36,710 nt of DNA from Holophagales bacterium (GCA_009837085.1 VXUF01000078.1:37548-74257), one strand, 5' to 3'; counted from the first letter of the stretch, positions 24,569 to 33,145 are shown. Notes: generated from the letters alone by a model not told the origin. Numbers and translations: made by a program.

Positions 24569-24979
24569 GTGGCCATCACCAGAGGAGTCCGGCAACTCGT
24601 CGCGGATGCCGATGCCGCCGTCGAGACCGTCACCGTGGCGGCCGCGCTCGAACGGCAGCAGGCCGGAGCGCTCATCGTCGATCTGCGCGACATCCGCGAG
24701 CGGGCACGCGAGGGCTTCATCCCCGGCTCCTTTCACGCCCCCCGGGGCATGATCGAGTTCTGGGTGGATCCGGACAGCCCCTACTTCAAGGAGGTCTTCG
24801 ACGGCGACCGGGAGTTCATCTTCCACTGCGCCAGCGGCTGGCGCTCCGCGCTCGCGACGAAGGCGGTCCAGGACATGGGGCTCGCGCCCGTATCCCACAT
24901 CGGCGGCGGCTTCACGGCCTGGAAGAAAGCCGATGCGCCCGTCCTGCGAACGGAGGACGGGCGGGAGCGCTCCGCTTGA
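24569..24979 (+). CDS. Single-domain rhodanese-like sulfurtransferase
   Basis: This 136-residue protein is a stand-alone rhodanese. It has ALIVDLRDIRERAREGFIPGSFHAPRG, the conserved first half, and the active-site loop FHCASGWRSALA with Cys87 followed by A-S-G-W-R. It ends SHIGGGFTAWKKADAPV. It would accept sulfane sulfur as a persulfide on Cys87 and pass it to an acceptor; the adjacent MOSC protein (4-bp gap) is a plausible partner by context. The start is a GTG at 24569. The TGA stop overlaps a promoter-like TTGACA that appears to serve the next operon. Confidence 0.93.
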   Translation: MAITRGVRQLVADADAAVETVTVAAALERQQAGALIVDLRDIRERAREGFIPGSFHAPRGMIEFWVDPDSPYFKEVFDGDREFIFHCASGWRSALATKAVQDMGLAPVSHIGGGFTAWKKADAPVLRTEDGRERSA

Positions 24980-25004
24980 CAGCACGGTAGCGATTCCTTA
25001 CCCT
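24976..25004 (+). promoter_or_regulatory. Predicted sigma70-type promoter of the lysW operon
   Basis: A perfect -35 hexamer TTGACA (24976-24981) overlaps the rhodanese stop codon. After exactly 17 bases comes TACCCT (24999-25004), a moderate -10 match. Transcription would begin near 25011 and leave a leader of about 235 nt before lysW. This is predicted from the motif and spacing only. Confidence 0.5.
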
Positions 25005-25244
25005 CTGCGCCCGCTCAACGCCGATACGCAAGATGTTCGTTCTTCTAAACTGCGCCTCGACCGCCCCCCTCGCGAAGGGTCACTGCCACGGCGCGAAGCG
25101 TCCGGGACACGATCCTGGGTGACCTGGTAGATCGAGAACGCATCTTCTCCTAGAGGCCGGCCATCCAGAAGGATGAGCCGGCCTCTCTGTTCTTGAAATC
25201 GCGCCTCTTCTGGAAGCGAAACACCCAACCGAGGAGACATCGCA
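25005..25244 (+). other. Long leader region before lysW
   Basis: Together with the promoter, this is the largest non-coding stretch in the window (24980-25244). It has a 29-codon open frame (25033-25122) without a ribosome binding site, a small GAGAA/TTCTC stem near 25134-25150, and the 15-bp hairpin at 25152-25186. The lysW ribosome binding site AGGAGA is at 25232-25237. The bases TCTCCT (25146-25151), directly 5' of the hairpin, are complementary to that site, so a fold that hides it is possible. No known riboswitch class was recognised. Confidence 0.4.
25152..25186 (+). terminator. Strong hairpin: terminator or attenuator upstream of lysW
   Basis: AGAGGCCGGCCATCC pairs with GGATG-A-GCCGGCCTCT: 15 base pairs, an AGAA tetraloop and one bulged A. 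The 3' side is followed by CTGTTCTTG, which is only partly T-rich. It can be read as the terminator of the upstream genes, or, because a promoter lies before it, as a transcriptional attenuator of the lysW operon. Confidence 0.6.
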
Positions 25245-25430
25245 ATGGAACTCCAGACCGTCGAAGCCGACAGCGAGTGCCCCGAGTGCTTCGAGTCCGT
25301 GAAACTCGAGGCCGTGATGCAGCATGAGATCGTCCAGTGCGCCGGCTGCGGCGTCGACCTCGAAGTGATCGATCTCGACCCCGTCAGCCTGGAACTCGCG
25401 CCGGAAGAGGAAGAGGACTGGGGCGAGTAG
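25245..25430 (+). CDS. lysW: LysW amino-group carrier protein
   Basis: This 61-residue acidic protein carries the amino acid being built in the LysW pathway. The zinc site has Cys12, Cys15 (CPEC), Cys32 and Cys35 (CAGC). The C terminus EEEEDWGE matches the conserved EDWGE tail, where the gamma-carboxyl of the last Glu is joined to the alpha-amino group of aminoadipate or glutamate. The many acidic residues let the basic pathway enzymes recognise the carrier. GAGGAGA lies about 8 bases before the ATG. The gene is the first of the lysW-X-Y-Z-J-K operon, with lysX 14 bp downstream. Confidence 0.97.
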   Translation: MELQTVEADSECPECFESVKLEAVMQHEIVQCAGCGVDLEVIDLDPVSLELAPEEEEDWGE

Positions 25431-25444
25431 CGGAGCCGCGAACG

Positions 25445-26335
25445 ATGCGCATCGGAGTCCTCTACAGTCGGGTCCGGCCCGAAGAGAAGCTGCTCTTCGC
25501 CGAACTCGAGCGTCGGCCGGCCGACGTCGAGCTGATCGACGACCGGAGGGTCGTTCTCGCGCTCGGCGGCAGCAGCGCACTCGAGCCGTCCTTCGACTTC
25601 GATGTCGTCTTCGACCGTTCAATCAGCTACAGCCGGGCCCTGGCCAACCTGCGCGTCCTGGCAGACCGCGGCGTGGCCACCGTCAACCCCCCCTGCGTGA
25701 TCGAGAACTGCGGCGACAAGGTCCGCACCTCGAGCCTGCTCCAGGCGGCCTCGGTGCCGACACCCGCCACCCGGGTGGCCTCGACGCCGGAGGCGGCCCT
25801 GCTCGCGATCGAGGAACTCGGCTACCCGGTCGTGTTGAAGCCGACCGTCGGTTCCTGGGGCCGCCTGGTGGCGCGCATCAACGACCGGGACGCCGCGGAA
25901 GCGCTGCTCGAGCACAAGAGCACGCTCGGCTCCTACCAGCACTCCATCTTCTACCTGCAACGCTACGTCGACAAGCCGGAGCGGGACATCCGGGCCTTCG
26001 TCGCCGGCGGCCGCACTCTGTGCGCGATCTACCGCCGGGCGCCGCACTGGATCACCAACACGGCGCGCGGCGCCTCCACCGAGAACTGTCCGGTCACACC
26101 GGAGATCGACATCCTCTGCCGGCGAGCCGCCCGCGCCGTCGGCGGCGGCCTGCTGGCCGTCGATCTGGTGGAGGACCCCGAGCACGGTCTGCTGGTGCTG
26201 GAAGTCAACCACACGATGGAGTTCCGCAACTCGATCGCACCCACCGGCGTCGACATCCCCGCGCGCATGATCGACTTCGTCGAGCGGGTGGCCACCGTGG
26301 GCTGGGACGAGGCCCAGGTGCCGGAGGTTCCATGA
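25445..26335 (+). CDS. lysX: LysW-aminoadipate/glutamate ligase (RimK-like ATP-grasp)
   Basis: This 296-residue ATP-grasp enzyme joins the alpha-amino group of 2-aminoadipate (LysX) or glutamate (ArgX) to the C-terminal Glu of Lys[10 protein letters not shown] (residues 132-140) forms the ATP-binding region, and LEVNHTMEF (252-260) holds the metal-binding Glu and Asn. [16 protein letters not shown] (201-216) is very close to the segment I recall from Thermus LysX ([10 protein letters not shown]...ENCP), which favours the aminoadipate type; there is Ala210 where Gly is usual. Substrate preference cannot be fixed by eye. The ATG at 25445 is chosen over the longer frame, which overlaps lysW. The stop overlaps the lysY ATG (ATGA). 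Confidence 0.93.
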   Translation: MRIGVLYSRVRPEEKLLFAELERRPADVELIDDRRVVLALGGSSALEPSFDFDVVFDRSISYSRALANLRVLADRGVATVNPPCVIENCGDKVRTSSLLQAASVPTPATRVASTPEAALLAIEELGYPVVLKPTVGSWGRLVARINDRDAAEALLEHKSTLGSYQHSIFYLQRYVDKPERDIRAFVAGGRTLCAIYRRAPHWITNTARGASTENCPVTPEIDILCRRAARAVGGGLLAVDLVEDPEHGLLVLEVNHTMEFRNSIAPTGVDIPARMIDFVERVATVGWDEAQVPEVP

Positions 26336-27414
26336 CTGTCCGCGCATCGATCGTAGGCGGGTCCGGCTATGCCGGCGGCGAGTTGCTGCGCCTGCTGCTC
26401 GGCCACCCCGAGTTCGAGGTCGCGCAGGTCACGTCGCGCCGGCTGGCCGGCTCCTTCGTGCACTTCACCCACCCGAACCTGCGCGGTCACACCGATCTGC
26501 GTTTCTCCACGCTGGACGAACTCGAGCGCTGCGACCTGCTCTTCCTCTGCCTGCCGCACGGCAACGCCGCCAGGGACATCGACCTCTACTCCGAACTCGC
26601 GCCGAAGTCCGTCGATCTCTCGGCCGACTTCCGGCTGCGAACGGCGGACGCATGGGAAGACTGGTACGGCGGCACCCATCCCGCGCCGGAGTGGCTCGAC
26701 CGCTTCGTGTACGGTCTGCCCGAGCTGGATCGCGAGGCGGTAGCCGGCGCCGCCCGCGCGAGCGGCGTGGGATGCAACGCAACCGCGACCCTGCTCGGTC
26801 TGCTGCCCCTGCTCGAACCCGGGCTCCGGGAGAACAATCTCGTCGACTGGCGACGGGGAGTCGTCACCGAACTGAAGGTCGGCAGCAGCGAGGGCGGCGC
26901 CTCGTCGTCCGATGCCTCCCACCACCCCGAGCGGTCGGGCGTGGTGCGCAGCTTCCGGCCGACGGGACACCGGCACACCGCCGAGGTCGAGCAGGCGTTC
27001 GCGAGCCGCGGCGTCGACGTCAAAGGCAACGTCCACCTCTCGGTGACCGCGGTCGAGATGGTGCGCGGCGTCCTGGCGACCAGCCACCTCTTCCTTGCCG
27101 GCGTGACGGACACGAGAGCCGCCGAGAGGGAACTCTTCCGTGCCTACCGCTCCTTCTGCCGGCAGCATCCCTTCGTACGGCTGGTCAAGGACCGGCGCGG
27201 CATCCATCGCTATCCCGAACCGAAGATCCTCGCTGGCAGCAATCACGCCGAGGTCGGTTTCGACCTCGATCCGAGGACCGGACGCCTGGTCGTCATCTGC
27301 GCCATCGACAACCTGATGAAAGGCGCGGCCGGCAACGCCGTCCAGTGCGCCAACCTGATGTGCGGGTACGACGAGACCCGGGGCCTCGACTTCCTCGGCC
27401 TTCACCCCGTCTAG
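26332..27414 (+). CDS. lysY: LysW-gamma-glutamyl/aminoadipyl phosphate reductase
   Basis: This 360-residue enzyme is homologous to ArgC (N-acetyl-gamma-glutamyl-phosphate reductase). It reduces the LysW-bound acyl phosphate to the semialdehyde with NADPH. The N-terminal nucleotide-binding motif is [15 protein letters not shown]. The catalytic cysteine is Cys148 in GVGCNATAT, and [16 protein letters not shown] and the late NHAEVGF and [16 protein letters not shown] match the family. It uses ATG 26332, which overlaps the lysX stop by four bases, a sign of coupled translation. lysZ follows after 11 bp. Confidence 0.94.
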   Translation: MTVRASIVGGSGYAGGELLRLLLGHPEFEVAQVTSRRLAGSFVHFTHPNLRGHTDLRFSTLDELERCDLLFLCLPHGNAARDIDLYSELAPKSVDLSADFRLRTADAWEDWYGGTHPAPEWLDRFVYGLPELDREAVAGAARASGVGCNATATLLGLLPLLEPGLRENNLVDWRRGVVTELKVGSSEGGASSSDASHHPERSGVVRSFRPTGHRHTAEVEQAFASRGVDVKGNVHLSVTAVEMVRGVLATSHLFLAGVTDTRAAERELFRAYRSFCRQHPFVRLVKDRRGIHRYPEPKILAGSNHAEVGFDLDPRTGRLVVICAIDNLMKGAAGNAVQCANLMCGYDETRGLDFLGLHPV

Positions 27415-27425
27415 GAGCTTGCGCC

Positions 27426-28325
27426 GTGGAACCCGACCCGAACACGCCCGGCGAACCGCTCGTCATCAAGGCCGGCGGGGGCAAGGCGCTCGACGTGGAG
27501 GCGATCGCCGCCGACGTCGCTTCCCTTTGGCGAGCCGGCCGGCTCGTCGTCCTGGTTCACGGAGGCGCCGAGACGACGAACGAGGTTGCCGAGCAGTTGG
27601 GACACCCGCCGCAATTCGTGACCAGCGAGAGCGGCTACAGCAGCCGGCGGACGGACCGCCGCACGCTCGAGATCTTCGAGATGGTCTACTGCGGACTGCT
27701 GAACAAGCGCTGGGTCGAACTCCTGCAGCGCCAGGACATTGCGGCGGTCGGCCTGTCCGGCCTCGACGGCCGGCTGCTCGAGGGGCGCCGCAAGGACAAG
27801 CTGCGCATCCGGCACGGCGGCCGGCGAATGGTGCTGCGCGACGACTGGACCGGCACCGTCGAGAAGGTGAACGGAGAACTCCTGCGTCTGCTGCTCGGCG
27901 GCGGCTACCTGCCGGTCCTGACGCCTCCCGGTGCCTCCTTCGACGGCGAAGCCGTGAACGTGGACGGGGATCGCGCCGCCGCCGCCCTCGCGACCGCCCT
28001 GGGCGCCCCGACCTTGGTCTACCTCTCCGGCACGCGGGGACTGCTTGCCGACTTTCCCGACGAAGACTCACTGATTTCCCGCTTCGAGGTCGCCCGCGAC
28101 GCGCTCTCCGGCGCCGCCCCCGACTCCGGGCTCGAGGCCTTGGCAGCCGCAGCCGAGGACCGGATGAAAAAGAAGGTGCTCGGCGCCGCCGAGGCGCTCC
28201 GGGGCGGGGCGGACCGGGTCATCTTCGCCGACGGCCGGGTCGAACGGCCCGTGCGGGCGGCCCTCGACGGTGCGGGCACTCACATCGTGGTCACCAAGCC
28301 AGGTCCGCGGGAGGATGCCCGATGA
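27426..28325 (+). CDS. lysZ: LysW-gamma-glutamate/aminoadipate kinase
   Basis: This 299-residue amino acid kinase is homologous to ArgB (N-acetylglutamate kinase). It phosphorylates the side-chain carboxyl of the LysW-bound glutamate or aminoadipate. The N-terminal phosphate loop reads VIKAGGGKAL (Lys15 and the glycine run), followed by VVLVHGGAETTNEVA. VNVDGDRAAAALATALGAPTLVYLSGTRGLL is the ATP-binding half. The start is GTG 27426; the frame is open far upstream through lysY but only as a shadow. The end overlaps the lysJ ATG (ATGA). Confidence 0.93.
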   Translation: MEPDPNTPGEPLVIKAGGGKALDVEAIAADVASLWRAGRLVVLVHGGAETTNEVAEQLGHPPQFVTSESGYSSRRTDRRTLEIFEMVYCGLLNKRWVELLQRQDIAAVGLSGLDGRLLEGRRKDKLRIRHGGRRMVLRDDWTGTVEKVNGELLRLLLGGGYLPVLTPPGASFDGEAVNVDGDRAAAALATALGAPTLVYLSGTRGLLADFPDEDSLISRFEVARDALSGAAPDSGLEALAAAAEDRMKKKVLGAAEALRGGADRVIFADGRVERPVRAALDGAGTHIVVTKPGPREDAR

Positions 28326-29515
28326 GCGAACGCCGCAAGCCGGGCCTGGCTGACGCCGAGGATCGCCGCCTCGGCACCTGGGCACCGCGCCGGCCCACGC
28401 CGCCGATCGTTGGCGGCGAAGGTTGCGAGCTGATCGCGGAGAACGGCGACCGCTACCTGGATCTGACCGCAGGCTACGGCGTCTGTTGCCTGGGCTACAA
28501 CCACCCGGCGATCGTCGACGCCATCAAGAACCAGGCGGATCGGCTCACCTTCTGCCCGCTCAACGTGTCGAGCGCCGTCCGGGCGGAGTACGCCGAGGCG
28601 CTGGCCGCCGTCCTGCCCGAGGCGCTCGACCGCGTGTTCCTGTGCAACAGCGGCACGGAGGCGGTCGAGGGCGCGCTCAAGTTCGCGGCGCTCGCTACGG
28701 GAAGAAGCCGAACAGTGGCGCTCCGAAGCAGCTTCCACGGCCGCACCCTCGGCGCACTGGCGATGACCTGGAACCCCGCGGCCCGCAGGCCCTACGACGG
28801 CCTGCTTCACGATGCCGTCTTCGTTCAGCCGGAAGCCGAGGCGGTCGACCGGGCGGTCTCCAGGGAGACGGCCGCGGTCGTCCTCGAACCCGTGCAGGGC
28901 GAAGGCGGCGTCAACGTCCTCAGCGATGATCTCCTCCTGGCTGCGCGCCGCGCCTGCGACCGGCACGGCGCCCTGCTCATCCTCGACGAAGTGCAGACGG
29001 GCTTCGGCCGTTGCGGCAGTTGGTTCGCCCATCAGCAGACGTCCGGCCTCGAGCCCGATCTGATGGCGATGGCGAAGGGCATCGGCAGCGGTTTTCCGCT
29101 CGGAGCGATCGCCTACGGCGGCCGGGTCGCCGAGGCGCTTCGCCCCGGCAGCCACGGCTCGACCTACGGCGGCAACCCGCTCGCCTGCGCGGTCGGCCTC
29201 GCTGTGATCGAGACGCTCGGGCGTCTCGATCTGCCCGAAAGGGCGGCGACGGCAGGCGCGCGTTTCGCCGATTCGCTCAGAAGCCGGTTTTCCTCGAATC
29301 CGCGCGTGCGGGAAGTTCGGGGGCGCGGCTTGATGATCGGGATCGTGCTGCGCGAGCGCGCCGGTCGACACATCGCCCGCCTCGCTACCGAACACCGGAT
29401 CCTCGCGTTGCCGGCGGGCCCGAACGTGATCCGCCTGCTGCCGCCGCTGATCGTCACGGACGAAGAGCTCGAGCGCGGCGCCGAGGCGATCCAGGCGGTG
29501 CTCGGAGCGGAGTGA
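28322..29515 (+). CDS. lysJ: LysW-gamma-L-lysine/ornithine aminotransferase
   Basis: This 397-residue class-III PLP aminotransferase is homologous to ArgD. It converts the LysW-bound semialdehyde to LysW-lysine or LysW-ornithine using glutamate. Signatures include NSGTEAVEGALKFA (phosphate binding), FHGRTLGAL, VVLEPVQGEGGVNV and LILDEVQTGFGRCG with the PLP-pairing Asp. The Schiff-base lysine is Lys252 in MAMAKGIGSGFPLGA. GSTYGGNPLACAVGLAVIE is also conserved. The length is normal. The ATG at 28322 overlaps the lysZ stop, and the lysK GTG lies 2 bp after its own stop. Confidence 0.94.
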   Translation: MSERRKPGLADAEDRRLGTWAPRRPTPPIVGGEGCELIAENGDRYLDLTAGYGVCCLGYNHPAIVDAIKNQADRLTFCPLNVSSAVRAEYAEALAAVLPEALDRVFLCNSGTEAVEGALKFAALATGRSRTVALRSSFHGRTLGALAMTWNPAARRPYDGLLHDAVFVQPEAEAVDRAVSRETAAVVLEPVQGEGGVNVLSDDLLLAARRACDRHGALLILDEVQTGFGRCGSWFAHQQTSGLEPDLMAMAKGIGSGFPLGAIAYGGRVAEALRPGSHGSTYGGNPLACAVGLAVIETLGRLDLPERAATAGARFADSLRSRFSSNPRVREVRGRGLMIGIVLRERAGRHIARLATEHRILALPAGPNVIRLLPPLIVTDEELERGAEAIQAVLGAE

Positions 29516-29517
29516 AC

Positions 29518-30741
29518 GTGGACGCAGAACGGCACCTTGCCGAGATCGAACTGGTGCGAGGACTGGTCGCGGTGCCGTCGCTGTCACGGCACGAAGCGGC
29601 GGCCAGCGGCTGGCTGGCCGACGAGATGGCCGCGCGCGGCCTCGAACGCTGCCACGTCGACGGCGCGCTGAACGCCGTCGGCGAACTGGGCGACCCCACA
29701 GCCTCCCGCCTGGTCGTCCTGCTCGGGCACATCGACACCGTGCCGGGGAACATCCCGGTCCGGATCGAGGACGACGGATCGACTCACGGCATCCTGCACG
29801 GCCGGGGATCGGTCGACGCCAAGGGGCCGCTCGCCAGCTTCGTGGCGGCGACGGCGCGCCTCGGTCGAGACTGGGCCCGCGCCCACGACCTGCGGGTGAT
29901 CGTGGCCGGCGCGACGGAAGAGGAGGCGGCAAGTTCCCGCGGCGCCCACTTCCTGCTGAAGCGGCTGAACGGCCGCGACGAGCCGGCGCCCGACTTCTGC
30001 ATCATCGGCGAACCCAGCCACTGGCACCGGGTGACTCTCGGCTACAAGGGACGCCTGCTGATCGACCTGCTGGCCCGGCGTCCGAGCAGCCATACCGCCG
30101 GCCCGGAGGTCGGCGTCGGCATCACTGCGTTCGACCTCTGGCGGCGCCTGGAACAGGTGGCGGAGCGCCACGGAGGCCGGACACCCTTCGAGCGGGTGCT
30201 GCCCAGCCTGCGCTCGATCGGCACCACCAGCGACGGTCTCTACGACACCGTTCGCGCCGACTACGGCCTGAGGCTCCCGGTCGACTTCGATGTCGCGGCC
30301 CTGGTCGACGAGTTGACGAGCTGGTTCGGCGGCGCGGCCGCCGACATCGAGGGACCGCTGTTCTCCGACCTCGACCCGGAGCGCGCGACCGGCACGATCC
30401 GCTGCGAGCAGGGGCACGCCGGCCTGGAACTGAGCCTGCGCGGCTACGAGGTCGGAGTCCGGGCCGACCGCCACTCGCCACTGGTCCGCGCGTTCCTCGC
30501 CGCCATCCGCGCGGTTGGCGGCCCGGAGGTCGCGCCGAAGTTCGTCGTCAAGACCGGCACCTGCGACATGAACATCGTCTGGCCGGTGTGGCGATGCCCC
30601 ATCGTCGCCTACGGACCGGGAGACAGTACACTCGACCACACCCCGAACGAGCACCTGGATCTGAACGAGTACCTGCTGGCGGTCGACACCGTGGAACTTG
30701 CGTTGAGGAATCTCGCCGCGGCCTTGCCGGTCACCGGCTGA
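29518..30741 (+). CDS. lysK: LysW-lysine/ornithine hydrolase (M20 peptidase family)
   Basis: This 407-residue zinc hydrolase releases lysine or ornithine from LysW. M20-type metal and catalytic residues are visible: His71 and Asp73 in GHIDTVPG, the bridging Asp100 in GRGSVDAKGP, and the Glu pair in GATEEEAASSRGA (about 134-135). GEPSHWHRVTLGYKGRL and a late GPGDSTLDHTPNEHLDLNEY complete the ArgE/DapE/LysK pattern. The GTG at 29518 has GGAG five bases before it; a GTG two codons earlier (29512), overlapping the lysJ stop, is an alternative. It is somewhat longer than the roughly 350-residue LysK of Thermus. The BCCT gene follows by 4 bp. Confidence 0.92.
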   Translation: MDAERHLAEIELVRGLVAVPSLSRHEAAASGWLADEMAARGLERCHVDGALNAVGELGDPTASRLVVLLGHIDTVPGNIPVRIEDDGSTHGILHGRGSVDAKGPLASFVAATARLGRDWARAHDLRVIVAGATEEEAASSRGAHFLLKRLNGRDEPAPDFCIIGEPSHWHRVTLGYKGRLLIDLLARRPSSHTAGPEVGVGITAFDLWRRLEQVAERHGGRTPFERVLPSLRSIGTTSDGLYDTVRADYGLRLPVDFDVAALVDELTSWFGGAAADIEGPLFSDLDPERATGTIRCEQGHAGLELSLRGYEVGVRADRHSPLVRAFLAAIRAVGGPEVAPKFVVKTGTCDMNIVWPVWRCPIVAYGPGDSTLDHTPNEHLDLNEYLLAVDTVELALRNLAAALPVTG

Positions 30742-30745
30742 CCGC

Positions 30746-32287
30746 GTGGCTCCTCGCCCACCCCGCATCGACCGCACGGCCTTCGGCGTCAGCGTCGCGC
30801 TGATCGTGCTGGTCTGCGCTCCCCTCGCGCTGGCGCCCCAGGCTGGCGGCGCCCTCGTGGTCCAGGCCTACGAGTCCCTGACGGAGCGCTTCGGCCTCAT
30901 CTACCAGTGGGCGACGCTGGCGGTCACCGTCTTCCTGGTCTGGCTCGCCTTCAGCCACCACGGCAAGCGAAGGCTCGGCCACGAGGACAGCCGGCCGGAC
31001 TTCAACATCTTCAGCTGGATGGCCATGCTCTTCTGCGCCGGCATCGGGGCCGGACTCCTCTACTGGTCGACGATCGAATGGGTGACCTACCTCGACAAAC
31101 CGCCCTTCGAACTCGCCCCGAACTCCACCGAGGCGGTCGAATGGGCGGCGACCTACGGCATCTTCCACTGGGGCATCTCGGCCTGGGCGCTGTACTGCTT
31201 CCCGGCCGTGGCGATCGCGATCCCCTACTACCGGCAGCACGCGCCTGTACTCCGCCTGAGCACGGGCCTGCACGCGCTGATCGGCCGCGACGGCTACGAC
31301 CGCCCCCCGGCACGGATCGTCGACGTCCTGTTCATCCTGGCCCTGGTCGGCGGCACCGGCACTTCACTCGGGCTGGGAACGCCCATGGTGGCGGCCTGCA
31401 TCAGCGAAGTCCTGGGGATCGAACAGACCTTCGGACTTCAGGTGACGATCCTGCTCGTCTGCGTCACCCTGTTCGCGGCCAGCGTCTACCTCGGACTCGA
31501 ACGAGGCATCAAGCCGCTCTCCGACGGCTCGATCCTCGCCGCGATCGCGCTGCTCGCCTTCATCCTGATCGTCGGTCCGACGAACTTCCTTCTTCGCAGC
31601 GGCACGAACTCCATCGGCTTGATGCTCGAGAACTTCATTCGTCTGAATACCTGGACGGACCCGGTAGCGCGCACCGGCTTCATAGAGGACATGACCGTCT
31701 TCTACTGGGCCTGGTGGATTGCCTACGGACCCTTCATGGGCCTGTTCGTGACCCGCATCTCCCGGGGCCGGACGGTGCGGCAACTCATCCTCGGCATGCT
31801 GGTCCTGGGCACCCTCGGCTGCGCCCTTTTCTACGCCGTGCTCGGCAACTACAGCATGCACCTGGACCTGTCGGGCGCGCTTCCCGTGCGCGACATCGCC
31901 GCTCAGGCCGGCACCGAGACAGCGATCGCCCAGAGCATCGGCTTCCTGCCGCTCGGGCCCCTCGTCCTCGCCGTCTTCGCGCTCGTGGCGATCGTCTTCA
32001 TTGCCACGACCTACGACTCCGCGTCCTACTGCCTGGCGGCGTCGGCCACCCGCAACCTGCCCGAAGGAACCCATCCGGCCCGCTGGCACCGCCTGTTCTG
32101 GGCCGTCGCGGTCGGAGTTCTGCCAGTCACGCTGATGTTCATCGGTCAGGAGGGCGGCAACGACCAACTACGGGTCATCCAGTCGGCCACCCTGGTCGTG
32201 TCGCTGCCTCTCCTCGTCGTCGGAGCGCTGATGGCGGTGTCCTTGATGCGCTCGCTTCGTGAAGCGGACCGCGAGTCCGAAACCTGA
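30746..32287 (+). CDS. BCCT family betaine/carnitine/choline transporter
   Basis: This 513-residue membrane protein has about 12 helices in the LeuT-fold BCCT arrangement. The family signature is YWAWWIAYGPFMGLFVTRISRGRTVR, whose Trp box (Trp321, Trp323, Trp324) forms the quaternary-amine site. The first unwound helix reads FCAGIGAGLLYW (Gly99, Gly101, Gly103), close to the GMGIG of sodium-coupled BetP but with Ile and Ala replaced. BCCT transporters import osmoprotectants such as glycine betaine. The C-terminal tail is short, so no long osmosensing domain is present. GTG 30746 begins 4 bp after lysK, so it probably belongs to the same transcript, an unusual combination. Confidence 0.93.
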   Translation: MAPRPPRIDRTAFGVSVALIVLVCAPLALAPQAGGALVVQAYESLTERFGLIYQWATLAVTVFLVWLAFSHHGKRRLGHEDSRPDFNIFSWMAMLFCAGIGAGLLYWSTIEWVTYLDKPPFELAPNSTEAVEWAATYGIFHWGISAWALYCFPAVAIAIPYYRQHAPVLRLSTGLHALIGRDGYDRPPARIVDVLFILALVGGTGTSLGLGTPMVAACISEVLGIEQTFGLQVTILLVCVTLFAASVYLGLERGIKPLSDGSILAAIALLAFILIVGPTNFLLRSGTNSIGLMLENFIRLNTWTDPVARTGFIEDMTVFYWAWWIAYGPFMGLFVTRISRGRTVRQLILGMLVLGTLGCALFYAVLGNYSMHLDLSGALPVRDIAAQAGTETAIAQSIGFLPLGPLVLAVFALVAIVFIATTYDSASYCLAASATRNLPEGTHPARWHRLFWAVAVGVLPVTLMFIGQEGGNDQLRVIQSATLVVSLPLLVVGALMAVSLMRSLREADRESET

Positions 32288-32338
32288 TCCGCCGGAAGCG
32301 CCGACACCCCGCTCGCTACCGTCAATCGAGCCCGGGGC

Positions 32339-33145
32339 TCAGCGGTCGCCACCGGGCGCCAGTGCCGACCTGAGCTCGGCGATCGCGCCTGTCATCGCTT
32401 CGAGCGCGCTCTCCCAATCCGACCAGTGGAAGGCGTGCCCGGCCTCGATCGCCTCGTCCCACGAGGCGTTGATCGCGAACAGCGCATCGGCCGCCTCATG
32501 GCGCTTCGAGGGGTCCCTGAGCCGCAGAACGGCACGACTCACCTCGGCCCGTTGCTGGCCCAGAGCTCGAAGCCGCGCCAGGTTGCGACCGCCACGCGCC
32601 AGCGCTTCCTGGCCTGCTTCACCGGGAATGCCGACCTCTTCGTGATCGGCGTCCGGGCCATGACAGCGATTGCACTGCGCCTGCAGGCCACCTTCGACGC
32701 CCAGCGACTGAGCCGCCAGACTGCCGTGGCACGTCGTGCAGGTCGGAGCGGCACGGACCTGGCGCTCGAGCAACGCGTAGTGGGCGCTCTGTTGCAGCGC
32801 CCCGTACTCGGCGTCATGGCAGCGCCCGCAGGTCCGCGGCAGGTTCCAGTGGTTGGTCGGGCTGTCACCGTGGGCGCTGTTGAGCACACCCTTGTGGGCG
32901 CGCAACTCCACGAACGTCGACGTGTTGCCGCCATGACAGTCCGCGCAGGAGACGCCGGCAGAGGCGTGAGCCGAGTCGCGGAACTGCCGCAGGTGGACTT
33001 GCGCCACTTCGTCGAGTTCCTGGGCGGCGTGGCAGTCGATGCACGGATCCTGGGCCGACGCGGCGGCGGCCAGAGCGGCAACGGCCAGAACCGGAACCGC
33101 ACGCCATGTGACCCCTCCCGTTCCGTTCCCTCCAGCCCCGCTCAC
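32339..33145 (-). CDS. Secreted pentahaem c-type cytochrome
   Basis: This 268-residue protein has a signal-like N terminus (hydrophobic AVPVLAVAALAAAASA) and five CxxCH haem sites: CIDCH (35), CADCH (67), CGRCH (106), CTTCH (136) and CNRCH (158). Several isolated His residues between them (for example 51, 60, 84, 92, 99 and 122) could be distal ligands, giving bis-His haems as in the NapC/NrfB/octahaem-type electron carriers. The last roughly 100 residues have no haem site and are helical and charged. It would carry electrons in the periplasm. The start is a GTG at 33145 and no ATG is available. It lies 40 bp downstream of the glycosyltransferase gene on the same strand and converges with the BCCT gene (51-bp gap). 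Confidence 0.88.
   Translation of the reverse strand: MSGAGGNGTGGVTWRAVPVLAVAALAAAASAQDPCIDCHAAQELDEVAQVHLRQFRDSAHASAGVSCADCHGGNTSTFVELRAHKGVLNSAHGDSPTNHWNLPRTCGRCHDAEYGALQQSAHYALLERQVRAAPTCTTCHGSLAAQSLGVEGGLQAQCNRCHGPDADHEEVGIPGEAGQEALARGGRNLARLRALGQQRAEVSRAVLRLRDPSKRHEAADALFAINASWDEAIEAGHAFHWSDWESALEAMTGAIAELRSALAPGGDR

Noticed and set aside
25033..25122. A 29-codon open frame in the lysW leader as an attenuation leader peptide
   Set aside because: There is no ribosome binding site and no run of Lys, Arg or other regulatory codons; only two Lys and one Arg are present.
32326..32338. GAGCCCGGGGCTC between the BCCT and cytochrome genes as a bidirectional terminator
   Set aside because: The stem is only five or six pairs with almost no loop and no flanking T or A tract.
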